A stretch of DNA of 64,000 bases from CAVVFX01 sp963747535. GTDB taxonomy: Bacteria > Acidobacteriota > Terriglobia > Bryobacterales > Bryobacteraceae. The notes under the pieces are model-generated. The model saw only the letters and a list, made by a program, of their open reading frames with translations. It was not told the DNA's origin and made no database searches. The position numbers and the translations under genes were made by a program. Positions 35,918 through 43,723 of the stretch are shown here, in pieces; the first letter of the stretch is position 1, and every line of letters starts with the position of its first letter. The stretch is from NCBI GenBank assembly GCA_963747535.1, contig CAVVFX010000023.1, forward strand, positions 124,001 through 188,000. The letters are read 5' to 3'.

Positions 35918-36000
35918 CGTCGTCCGTTATCCGTTTTCCGTTAGTTATCAGCGGCCGGACCGCTGATAACTGAAAACGGACGACGGAAAACGGATGACGC
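35918..36000. repeat. Long palindrome, family D copy 2
   Basis: A perfect 12-bp stem AGTTATCAGCGG (35943-35954) with its complement at 35960-35971, extended by the related outer blocks CGTTATCCGTTTTCCG and CGGAAAACGGATGACG. It fills the gap between two convergent genes, so a bidirectional terminator role is plausible. Confidence 0.85.
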
Positions 36001-36002
36001 TT

Positions 36003-37367
36003 TTACCCTTCGTCCTCGACGTCCGGTTGGGGCAGGACAGGCTTTTTGTTGGACGCACGCTTGGTCCCGGTCTTGCGCGCCCGCTTGGCTGTTGCGGCTG
36101 CCGGCGGACCACCCTCGACAACGGTAGTCTTCCGCAGGCCCTTCTTGATTCGCGGAGATCGGGCGGTCGGTTGACCCGGCACATCCGGCTGCTTCTCCTC
36201 GACTTCCTGTTCCTCTTCGGGCGCCGGTTCGGGTTCAGGCGCAGGCAATGCCGGCGGCAGGAACTCGGGACCCAGAAAGACTGTCAAACCGGTCACTTCG
36301 TTGGCTTGGACCCGGACTACAAAGCGATCCTGCGCGTAATTAAGAAGCTGATTGAAGTCCTGGAACCCGAACTTCTTGTAGTCGTAATCGGGAGCTTCGG
36401 CCTTCACCCATTCTTCCAGGTCAACGGTGCTGACTCCTTCTTCGACTTCAAGACGATGCGTCTCCAGAACGTCCCGCAAAGTGGGCAGAGCTTCCTCGGG
36501 ACGCACTACCTTGTCGGTTCCCCGCTTGCGCGAGATCATGTAGCGACCTTCGCCGCCAGTGACGGTGACGTAATCGGCCTTACGCAGTTTCTCGATGAAG
36601 TCGGTAAACGAATTCGCCCCGTACGCGCGTTCGCTGAAGCTGGAGTCGAGTTGCAGCATGGTCGACTTCAGCAAGCCGAGTTGGGGACGCACTTCGCGGC
36701 GCTCCAATACCTGGAGGGCACGGTCCACCAGGCGCATGGCCAAGGCAAGGTCGAGCGGAGGCGGACGCCGCTGCTGCTGCTTCTTATCCGGTTGGTGCTG
36801 CTGTTGGGGCGGACGCTCCCCCTTGTTTTCCAACGCCGGCACCGGAGGGCGATCCTGCACGTGTTCATGCCGGACATGCGACTGACGCGGCTGACGCGGC
36901 TCGTCAATCACCGATTCATAGCTGATGAACTCATGACAGTTCTTCTGCAGAATCGTGCTGGTGAAGGCGCGCCCGCCGACCACGAACACGGTCTTGTCGT
37001 ATTGTTTCAGTTTGTTTACCAGTGCAATGAAATCGCTGTCTCCGCTGACGATTGCAAAGGCGTTGATATGATCGTGCCGCAGCGCCATTTCGAGCGCGTC
37101 GAGCGCCAGGTTAATATCGGCGCCGTTCTTATCGCCTCGCGGCGACGGATCGCGCTGCACCATCTGTACGGCGTGTTCGGAGAGCGCGCGGGTCGATCCC
37201 TCCATGCGTCCCCAGTTCGCGTAAGCAAACTTGGTGACGATCTCGCCTCTTTCTTTCAGTGCGTCCAGCACGGCAGCGACATCGAATTCCCGCTGCAAGG
37301 TGGTCTTGACGCCGATCTCGATATTGTCGAAATCGATAAATACCGCTAGCTTTAACTGTTTCTCCAT
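36003..37367 (-). CDS. NYN-domain (PIN-like) ribonuclease candidate with LOTUS/OST-HTH domain
   Basis: A 454-residue cytoplasmic protein. Residues 5-165 form a NYN domain of the LabA type with acidic active-site residues in LAVFIDFDNIEIG, GADINLALDAL and AIVSGDSDF. A Pro/Gln-rich low-complexity linker follows. A LOTUS-like domain has ALQVLERREVRPQLGLLKST, FSERAYGANSFTDFIEKLRK and YVTVTG. A further region (TLRDVLETHRLEVEEGVSTV) may be another winged helix. The tail is basic (KRARKTGTKRASNKK). The combination suggests cleavage of structured RNA. It is 13 bases upstream of mcmA2 on the same strand. Confidence 0.88.
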   Translation of the reverse strand: MEKQLKLAVFIDFDNIEIGVKTTLQREFDVAAVLDALKERGEIVTKFAYANWGRMEGSTRALSEHAVQMVQRDPSPRGDKNGADINLALDALEMALRHDHINAFAIVSGDSDFIALVNKLKQYDKTVFVVGGRAFTSTILQKNCHEFISYESVIDEPRQPRQSHVRHEHVQDRPPVPALENKGERPPQQQHQPDKKQQQRRPPPLDLALAMRLVDRALQVLERREVRPQLGLLKSTMLQLDSSFSERAYGANSFTDFIEKLRKADYVTVTGGEGRYMISRKRGTDKVVRPEEALPTLRDVLETHRLEVEEGVSTVDLEEWVKAEAPDYDYKKFGFQDFNQLLNYAQDRFVVRVQANEVTGLTVFLGPEFLPPALPAPEPEPAPEEEQEVEEKQPDVPGQPTARSPRIKKGLRKTTVVEGGPPAAATAKRARKTGTKRASNKKPVLPQPDVEDEG

Positions 37368-37380
37368 TGGAGTACTTTCC

Positions 37381-37785
37381 CTAAGCGCGCTTTACGCGAC
37401 CGCGCTCTCGAATAAATTCTACGATTCCCTCAAGCGACGCGCCCGGTTGGAACACAGCCGCCACGCCGGACTTCTTCAGCGTTTCCGCATCTTCGTCCGG
37501 AATGATACCTCCGACAATCACTTCCACATCGGCCAGATCCTTCTCACGAAGAAGTTCCATGACCCGCGGCACAATCGCGTTATGAGCGCCCGAAAGAATC
37601 GACAACCCGATAAATTGAACGTCTTCCTGCAGTGCAGCGTTGACGATCATCTCCGGGGTCTGTCGCAAACCAGTATAGATTACTTCCATACCCGCGTCGC
37701 GCAGGGCCCGGGCAATCACCTTGGCTCCGCGGTCATGGCCGTCCAGCCCCGGCTTGGCAACCAGCACCCGAATGGGATGATTCAT
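37381..37785 (-). CDS. Methylmalonyl-CoA mutase, cobalamin-binding subunit
   Basis: A 134-residue B12-binding protein, the small half of a split acyl-CoA mutase. The signature GLDGHDRGAKVIARALRDAG contains the His that coordinates cobalt (DxHxxG is DGHDRG here). GLSILSGAHNAIVPRVMELL and VIVGGIIPDEDAE complete the fold. ATG 37785 is the family start; the frame is open further upstream but through a repeat region. The large subunit is encoded upstream on the same strand after a 342-base gap with repeats, which is unusual for two subunits of one enzyme. Confidence 0.94.
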   Translation of the reverse strand: MNHPIRVLVAKPGLDGHDRGAKVIARALRDAGMEVIYTGLRQTPEMIVNAALQEDVQFIGLSILSGAHNAIVPRVMELLREKDLADVEVIVGGIIPDEDAETLKKSGVAAVFQPGASLEGIVEFIRERGRVKRA

Positions 37786-37817
37786 GGGCGCACCAAACCA
37801 CTTCCGGCCCGGATGGC

Positions 37818-37838
37818 GCAGGCGAAAACGCCTACTCC
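37818..37838. repeat. 21-bp direct repeat, left copy
   Basis: GCAGGCGAAAACGCCTACTC plus C, identical to 37974-37994, 135 bases apart. Confidence 0.85.
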
Positions 37839-37860
37839 GTATGGCGCCGCGCCGCCAGCG

Positions 37861-37908
37861 ACTGCTGCGCTGCCGGGCAGACCACAAACTACGATGGGCT
37901 GCCCCACG
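37861..37908. repeat. Dispersed palindrome, family A copy 7
   Basis: CTGCTGCGCTGCCGGGCAGA then CCACAAACTACGATGGGCTG and CCCCACGG. The loop differs slightly (CAAACTACGA). It lies between the two mutase genes. Confidence 0.75.
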
Positions 37909-37973
37909 GCTAGCGGCCGAAGACCCGATAGCACACTCGCAGCCAGTGGCAGAAGTCTCTCCAACGCCCGAGA

Positions 37974-37994
37974 GCAGGCGAAAACGCCTACTCC
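37974..37994. repeat. 21-bp direct repeat, right copy
   Basis: Identical to 37818-37838. Confidence 0.85.
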
Positions 37995-38073
37995 ACAACG
38001 AAGAAGCGGACTAATACCTACTTGTACAAGTTCGCGCAACCACTCCCGAACGGTCGTGGCTCGGAAGTTGTTG

Positions 38074-38102
38074 CTGAGCCGCGCACGTAAGCAAGCGGTT
38101 CC
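38074..38102 (-). repeat. Dispersed 29-bp repeat, family G copy 2
   Basis: The inverse of 21687-21715 with two differences. It ends 26 bases from the stop of the large mutase subunit. Confidence 0.8.
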
Positions 38103-38127
38103 GTACGCCAATTTTTGCAAGTTGGTA

Positions 38128-39780
38128 CTAGACAACCGATGCCTCCGTGTACCCGCCGAAAACGCTTTTCAGCGCGTCGCAAATCTCACCCAACGTGGCG
38201 TACGACTTTACAGCATCGAGGATGAACGGCATGGTATTCTCCGTCCCCTCCGCGGCCCGGCGTAACGCGTCGAGCGACGCCTGCACCCGCGCCCCGCTTC
38301 GCCGCGCCCGCAAAGTTCGCAACTTCCGGGCCTGCTGCTCGTGCGCGCCGGGGTCGATCTTCAGGGTCTCAATCGGCTCTTCGCGGTCCGCCACAAACCG
38401 GTTCACGCCGACGATCACCTTCTCACGAGACTCCACGGCCTTCTGGTAGGCATAGCTCGCAGCGGCGATCTCCCGCTGCGGGAACCCCGCCTCGATAGCC
38501 GGAATCATCCCACCCATGGCATCGATCCGCCGGATGTAATCGCGCGCGCCCGCCTCCAGGTCCAGAGTCAGCCGCTCAAGAAAATAGCTGCCTCCCAAAG
38601 GATCGGCCACTTCCGTGACACCGGACTCGTGCGCGATCACCTGCTGGGTCCGCAGCGCGACCGTCACCGCGTGCTCGCTGGGCAGCGCATAGGCCTCGTC
38701 CAGCGAATTGGTGTGCAACGATTGCGCCCCGCCGAGCACCGCGGCCAGCGCCTGGATCGACGTACGCGCCACGTTGTTGTAGGGCTGCTGCCAGGTGAGC
38801 GAACACCCGGCGGTCTGGGCATGGAAACGCAGCTTCAGGCTTTTCTCATCTTTGGCGCCGTAGCGTTCGCGCAGGATAGTGGCCCACAGCTTCCGCGCTG
38901 CTCGGTACTTGGCGATCTCCTCGAAAAAGTCGTTATGCGCGTTGAAGAAAAAACTAAGTCGCGGCGCGAAATCGTCGATCGGGAGATTACGTTTGAGCGC
39001 CCAGTCAATGTATTCCATACCGTCGCGCAAGGTAAACGCGAGTTCCTGCAGCGCCGTCGATCCGGCTTCGCGTATGTGATAGCCGCTGATCGAAACAGGA
39101 TTGAACTGCGGCGTCTGCCTGACACCGAACTCGATGGTATCGGTGACCAGGCGCATGGATGGCCGCGGCGGGTAAATGTACTCTTTCTGGGCGATGTACT
39201 CTTTGAGAATGTCGTTTTGCAGTGTGCCGCGCAACCGGTCCAAGCGAGCGCCCTGCTGTTCCGCGACCGCCAGATACATGGCCCACACCACCGAAGCCGG
39301 CGAGTTGATGGTCATCGAGACGCTGATGCGTTCAAGAGGGATCCCGCGGAACAGGATCTCCATATCTTCAAGCGACGAAATCGGGGCACCGCACCTGCCG
39401 GTTTCGCCCTCCGACATCGGGTGATCGGAATCGTAACCCATCAGGGTCGGCAGATCGAAGGCGACGGAGAGCCCCGACTGACCCTGTTCCAGCAGATAGT
39501 GATAGCGCCGGTTCGTTTCTTCAGGCGTAGAGAAGCCTGAAAACTGCCGCATGGTCCATAGGCGTCCGCGATACATGTCCCGATGGATGCCGCGCGTATA
39601 GGGGAACTCGCCCACGACACCCAGGTCGAGGGCCGGGTCGAGACCCGCAAGGGACTCGCGAGTGTACACGGGCTCGACGGGCGTGCCGCTCAGCGTAGTA
39701 AAACGCCGATCGACGCGTTGAGATGTGGTTGGTTGAAGACTTCCGCCGCGGCCTTCACGCCGCGCGTGCGCGTCTTTCAT
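38128..39780 (-). CDS. Methylmalonyl-CoA mutase family protein, large (substrate-binding) subunit
   Basis: A 550-residue TIM-barrel subunit that rearranges acyl-CoA carbon skeletons with coenzyme B12, typically methylmalonyl-CoA to succinyl-CoA in propionate metabolism. Family motifs: YRGRLWTMRQFSGFSTPEE, SGLSVAFDLPTLMGYDSDHP, RGTLQNDILKEYIAQKEYIY, SISGYHIREAGSTALQELAF and YNNVARTSIQALAAVLGGAQ. It lacks the B12 domain, supplied by the gene at 37381. In the motif RQ(Y)AGFS the Tyr known as a substrate contact in true methylmalonyl-CoA mutases is Phe, so a related substrate is possible. ATG 39780 gives the full family length. Confidence 0.93.
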   Translation of the reverse strand: MKDAHARREGRGGSLQPTTSQRVDRRFTTLSGTPVEPVYTRESLAGLDPALDLGVVGEFPYTRGIHRDMYRGRLWTMRQFSGFSTPEETNRRYHYLLEQGQSGLSVAFDLPTLMGYDSDHPMSEGETGRCGAPISSLEDMEILFRGIPLERISVSMTINSPASVVWAMYLAVAEQQGARLDRLRGTLQNDILKEYIAQKEYIYPPRPSMRLVTDTIEFGVRQTPQFNPVSISGYHIREAGSTALQELAFTLRDGMEYIDWALKRNLPIDDFAPRLSFFFNAHNDFFEEIAKYRAARKLWATILRERYGAKDEKSLKLRFHAQTAGCSLTWQQPYNNVARTSIQALAAVLGGAQSLHTNSLDEAYALPSEHAVTVALRTQQVIAHESGVTEVADPLGGSYFLERLTLDLEAGARDYIRRIDAMGGMIPAIEAGFPQREIAAASYAYQKAVESREKVIVGVNRFVADREEPIETLKIDPGAHEQQARKLRTLRARRSGARVQASLDALRRAAEGTENTMPFILDAVKSYATLGEICDALKSVFGGYTEASVV

Positions 39781-39826
39781 CGCCTTCAGTGTAGCGCGTT
39801 ATACTCGCCAGTTGACGACCCTGGCT

Positions 39827-41404
39827 ATGAATCTCCAATCGGCACTCTCGTATCCACCTCAGGAACTCAAATTCGGGACTAGCGGACGACGCGGCGAAGT
39901 GGTCCACCTGACCGACCTCGAAATCTACATCAATGTCCTCGCGGAACTGGAGTATCTGCAGTCGCTGCCCATGCCAGCGGGCGGCATTGCGGGCGGCGGC
40001 GAGTTCTATTGCGGCCTCGACCTGCGGCCTAGCTCCGAGCGTCTTTATCACGCCATCGAGCGCGCCATCCGAGACGCCGGAATGCACCCGGTCAACATGG
40101 GTCGAATCCCCACTCCCGCGTTGATGTACTATGCCGTCTCGCGCGGCAAGGGCAGCATCATGGTGACCGGCAGTCACATTCCGTTCGATCGCAATGGCTA
40201 TAAGCTGAATACGTCGCGCGGGGAGTTGCTCAAGGAGCACGAGCAGCCCGTTAACGAGGCGGTGCGCCGCGTCCGCGAGCGAGTCTACAGCCAGGATTTT
40301 GCGCGATCGCCATTCGATGAACGCGGCATGTTCTTGACAGCCCCCGACGAGCAGGCGCCGGCCAGCGACGACGCCGCTTCGTTCTATATCGACCGCTACG
40401 TCGACTTTTTTGGCGCTCGTTCTCTGGCTGGAATGCGGCTCGCGGCTTACCAGCATTCCGCGGTCGGCCGCGACATGCTGGTTGGTGTGTTGCAACGGCT
40501 GGGCGCTGACGTCATCGCGTGCGGGCGCAGCGAGCTGTTTGTTCCCATCGACACAGAGAATATCGAAGCGGCGCAACTCGCCACCATGCAGCGGCTCGCG
40601 GCAGAGACGGCCGGCAGTCATGGGAAGCTCGACGCCGTGGTCTCGACTGACGGCGACAGCGACCGGCCGCTGATCCTAGGCGTTGACAAGGGTCGCGTGC
40701 GTTTTTTCGGGGGCGACCTGGTGGGGATGATCGTGGCTGAATTCCTGGGCGCGGATGCCGTGGTGGTCCCGATCACCTGCAACGACGCTATCGATCGTGG
40801 CAAACTGGCTCCGGTCCTGGAACCCAAAACCAGAATCGGTTCGCCGTATGTCATCGCAGGCATGGAACGGGCACGAGCCGAAGGACGCCGCGCCGTCTGC
40901 GGCTGGGAGGCGAATGGCGGGTTCCTGACCGGTTCGGACATCGAGCGGCATGGCCATATTCTCAAAGCCCTGGCCACGCGCGACGCGCTGCTTCCCATTC
41001 TGGCGGTATTAACGGCATCGAAAGAGAAAGGGAAGCCGTTGATCGAGCTATTCGACGAACTTCCCCGACGGTACAGCCGTGCCGCGCTATTGAAGAATTA
41101 TCCGCGCGAGAAGAGCCGTCGTGTGATCGAGCGTTTCCGAGAGCCGGGTCAGGCAACCCGCAGCGCTCTCGAATCAATCTTTTCACCGTCCCGAGGATTT
41201 GGTGCAATTACCGGGAGCGATGATACCGACGGAGTCCGGATCTACTTTGCGAACGGTGATGTCGTTCACTTTCGTCCCTCAGGCAACGCAGACGAGTTCC
41301 GTATCTACGCTGTCGCCGACTCGCAGGCGCGGGCCGACGAGATCGCGGCGATGGGAGTCGAGGAGCAGGATGGTTTGTTGCGACAGTTGAGCGCGGCGAG
41401 TTAG
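39827..41404 (+). CDS. Phosphomannomutase/phosphoglucomutase family protein
   Basis: A 525-residue alpha-D-phosphohexomutase. Seen: FGTSGRRGEVVHLTD at the N-terminus, the phosphoserine loop IMVTGSHIPFDRNGYK (catalytic Ser), the magnesium loop STDGDSDRPLI, the sugar-binding loop CGWEANGGFLTGSD and a C-terminal phosphate-binding domain with ITGSDDTDGVRIYF. The active-site loop is TGSHI rather than the most common TASHN, as in a subgroup of bacterial enzymes. It interconverts hexose 1- and 6-phosphates for envelope sugars. ATG 39827 is preferred to a TTG at 39812. It is divergent from the mutase gene with a 46-base gap. Confidence 0.92.
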   Translation: MNLQSALSYPPQELKFGTSGRRGEVVHLTDLEIYINVLAELEYLQSLPMPAGGIAGGGEFYCGLDLRPSSERLYHAIERAIRDAGMHPVNMGRIPTPALMYYAVSRGKGSIMVTGSHIPFDRNGYKLNTSRGELLKEHEQPVNEAVRRVRERVYSQDFARSPFDERGMFLTAPDEQAPASDDAASFYIDRYVDFFGARSLAGMRLAAYQHSAVGRDMLVGVLQRLGADVIACGRSELFVPIDTENIEAAQLATMQRLAAETAGSHGKLDAVVSTDGDSDRPLILGVDKGRVRFFGGDLVGMIVAEFLGADAVVVPITCNDAIDRGKLAPVLEPKTRIGSPYVIAGMERARAEGRRAVCGWEANGGFLTGSDIERHGHILKALATRDALLPILAVLTASKEKGKPLIELFDELPRRYSRAALLKNYPREKSRRVIERFREPGQATRSALESIFSPSRGFGAITGSDDTDGVRIYFANGDVVHFRPSGNADEFRIYAVADSQARADEIAAMGVEEQDGLLRQLSAAS

Positions 41405-41439
41405 AGGGGGAAGCCGGCCGCAGTGGGATGAAGGGCTCT

Positions 41440-41859
41440 CTATGTGGTTTCCGGCAATCCGAAGATCGGGCGGAATTGGTCCGGGAGGCGCGTGGGCTTC
41501 ATCAGGCGGTTGAGAAAAATGTGACGAGTCTCGCCGGACGCCACGTGACGCCCATCTACCGACATGTCATAAGAGAAATTTACCATCCTGATATTCGCTT
41601 TCGATATCCGGGTGGAAATCAAGACTTCATCGTCGAAATGCACGGGACTAATGTAGCGGCAACTTGATTCGACCACCGCCAACAGTACGCCGGCGTCTTT
41701 TTCCATGTCGCGGTAGCGGAATCCCATGGCTTGGCATAGTTCCACACGGGCCACTTCCATCCAAACATAGTAATTCGCATGGTAGATCACTCCCATTTGA
41801 TCGGTTTCGGCGTAGCGCGCGCGAATACGAGTAGATCCGGGACAGGAGTGGGGTTCCAT
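41440..41859 (-). CDS. Acyl-CoA thioesterase, YbgC/4HBT type
   Basis: A 139-residue hotdog-fold thioesterase. The signature RARYAETDQMGVIYHANYYV contains the catalytic Asp and the conserved HxNY, followed by WMEVARVELCQAMGFRYRDM. The remainder (VESSCRYISPVHFDDEVLIS) matches the beta sheet. It hydrolyses short acyl-CoA or aromatic acyl-CoA thioesters. Convergent with the phosphohexomutase gene; no pathway neighbour indicates its substrate. Confidence 0.93.
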   Translation of the reverse strand: MEPHSCPGSTRIRARYAETDQMGVIYHANYYVWMEVARVELCQAMGFRYRDMEKDAGVLLAVVESSCRYISPVHFDDEVLISTRISKANIRMVNFSYDMSVDGRHVASGETRHIFLNRLMKPTRLPDQFRPIFGLPETT

Positions 41860-42016
41860 TTAGCCTTGATGATAGCGTAAGTAATCTGCGGCACGTTCGT
41901 TTGTCGTAGTCTGTATGGTTCCATTCATTAGTGATCTTCGCCCGGATCCTAATTCGGTCGAGACCGTAGTATTCTGAGACCGCAGGCGAGTTAGTCGCAT
42001 CAGGAGCGGAGACAGA

Positions 42017-42658
42017 GTGAATGAATTGAAGACAGGTATCGAGAGACGCTTGGGCCGGCGTGAGATGTTTGTGCGCTCGGCCGCGCTATTGGGAAGCGGG
42101 CCGTTACTGATCAACCCGGCAAGCGCACAAAGCCCCTCCCCGGATGTAACACTGCTCAATTATGCGCTGACTCTCGAAAATCTCGAGGCGGCGTTTTATG
42201 CACAGGGTTTGCTGCAGTTGTCCAGCACCGACTTCGCTAATTCGACGTTTATCCAAAACTTCGGCAGCGTGATTGGGGGAGATGTCTACGCGTACTTGAG
42301 TTTGATGAGGGACCACGAGGCGCAGCACGTCCGGACACTGAAATCGCTGATCACCGGCCTCGGCGGCACACCGGTTATGCCATGCACTTATAACTTCGGT
42401 TACAAGACAGCCGACGAATTTATCACCCTCGCCGCGTTGCTCGAGAACACGGGAGTGGCGGCATATAATGGGGCACTGTACCAGATACAAAGCTCCTCGA
42501 TCAAGATTGCGGCGGCTACTATCGCCACGGTGGAAGGGAGACATGCTTCCTATCTGAATCTACTGACCGGGACGTCTCCTTCGCCTACATCCTTCGATAC
42601 CGCCGCGACTTCGGCCACGATTCAGGCTGCGGTGGCCCGATATACTACGGCGTGCTAA
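42017..42658 (+). CDS. Tat-exported ferritin-like protein, first of a tandem pair
   Basis: A 213-residue protein with a twin-arginine signal (GRREMFVRSAALLGSGPLL). The rest is a ferritin-like four-helix bundle (Ferritin_2/desiccation-related type): NYALTLENLEAAFYAQGL, LMRDHEAQHVRTLKSLITG, LAALLENTGVAAYNGALYQI and ATIATVEGRHASYLNLLTG carry the repeated Glu and His residues that could form a di-metal site. It is exported folded, in keeping with a metal-loaded protein. Paralogue of the next gene, which starts 12 bases later. Function in the periplasm is unknown; iron or oxidative protection is inferred. Confidence 0.85.
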   Translation: MNELKTGIERRLGRREMFVRSAALLGSGPLLINPASAQSPSPDVTLLNYALTLENLEAAFYAQGLLQLSSTDFANSTFIQNFGSVIGGDVYAYLSLMRDHEAQHVRTLKSLITGLGGTPVMPCTYNFGYKTADEFITLAALLENTGVAAYNGALYQIQSSSIKIAAATIATVEGRHASYLNLLTGTSPSPTSFDTAATSATIQAAVARYTTAC

Positions 42659-42670
42659 GAGGAGACTCAC

Positions 42671-43645
42671 GTGACCAACAAAGAAATACACAAACCTTCA
42701 TCGCGCCGGGACTGGCTGGGCCGGTCGGCGGCGCTGCTTGGAGCAGGAGTTGTCTCCTCCGTCTGCGCGCGAGCCCAAATGACCCCTCAGACAGTGAACG
42801 ATATCAACGTCATGAATTTCGCGCTTCGCCTGGAAAATCTGGAGTCAGCCTTCTACCAACAGGGCCTCGGGATGTTCCAACCGGCCGACTTTCAGAACTC
42901 GGCGACAGTGCAGGCGATCGGCGGGACGAAGATCGGCGCCAATATCTATTCTTACATCACCGGGATCGCGCAGAATGAGCAGGACCACGTCAGGACCCTG
43001 ATCCAGACGGTTTACAGCCTGGACGGCACTCCGCAGGCGCCCGAATGCTACAACTTCGGGATTACCAACGCGGATAGTTTTCTGCAACTGGCCCAAACCA
43101 TCGAGAACAGCGGCGTAATGGCTTACGACGGAGTCATAATCCCCCAATTCGAAACTTCGAACTCGACGGTTAACAATCCCGGCGTGCAGGCGCTGGTCGC
43201 GACCATCGCGACTGTCGAAGCCAGACATGCGACTTATTTCAACCTGCTCAATATGGCGCTTCCATTTCCCACACCGCTTGACACCGCTCAGACCATGGCA
43301 CAGATTCTGTCGGCGATCGGCCCGTTCCTCACGACCGGTTGCAACGCGCCGCCCGTGCCGCTCACTCTGGCGGTTGCCGGCCCGGCTAAGCATTCCATCA
43401 TCACCACCAATCAGACCACGGTGCCACTGAACGCGAGTCTGTCGACCAGCGCGACGGGCACGCCGCTCACCTATCTGTGGCAGCAGGACCTTGGAAGCTT
43501 ACCCCTGCAGATCATGAATGACACGTCCGTAATGGCCACGGCGATTCTCATGGGCGGCGCCGGAGAGTATACGATCGCGCTCAAGGTAACCGATTCTTTG
43601 GGTAACTCCGACCAGGATACCCTCAGGATCATCTATCAGACCTAA
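42671..43645 (+). CDS. Tat-exported ferritin-like protein with C-terminal Ig/PKD-like domain
   Basis: A 324-residue protein beginning at GTG 42671, with AGGAG 7 bases before it. The twin-arginine signal is SSRRDWLGRSAALLGAG. Residues 45-215 repeat the ferritin-like pattern of the preceding gene (NFALRLENLESAFYQQGLG, NEQDHVRTLIQTVYSLDGTP, TIENSGVMAYDGVI, TIATVEARHATYFNLLN). Residues 225-324 add an Ig/PKD-like beta domain (TTNQTTVPLNASLSTSATGT, PLTYLWQQD, EYTIALKVTDSLGNSD). The added domain may anchor the protein to a surface or partner. Co-transcription with the upstream paralogue is likely. Confidence 0.85.
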   Translation: MTNKEIHKPSSRRDWLGRSAALLGAGVVSSVCARAQMTPQTVNDINVMNFALRLENLESAFYQQGLGMFQPADFQNSATVQAIGGTKIGANIYSYITGIAQNEQDHVRTLIQTVYSLDGTPQAPECYNFGITNADSFLQLAQTIENSGVMAYDGVIIPQFETSNSTVNNPGVQALVATIATVEARHATYFNLLNMALPFPTPLDTAQTMAQILSAIGPFLTTGCNAPPVPLTLAVAGPAKHSIITTNQTTVPLNASLSTSATGTPLTYLWQQDLGSLPLQIMNDTSVMATAILMGGAGEYTIALKVTDSLGNSDQDTLRIIYQT

Positions 43646-43723
43646 CGGGCGTATTGATTTCTTGCGGTTCCGCAGGGCACCCCGCTTTAACCCCATCCCG
43701 CTCTCGGATATCATTCTGTATGA

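Larger units (their letters stand above)
37786..38127. other. Repeat-filled gap between the two mutase subunit genes
   Basis: No gene. It contains a 21-bp direct repeat (37818-37838 and 37974-37994) with the family A palindrome between the copies, and the family G repeat (38074-38102). The direct repeat itself includes the hairpin GGCG/CGCC around AAAA. Confidence 0.8.

Noticed and set aside
35994..37349. 451-residue plus-strand frame opposite the NYN protein
   Set aside because: Antisense shadow; the minus strand carries the complete NYN active site.
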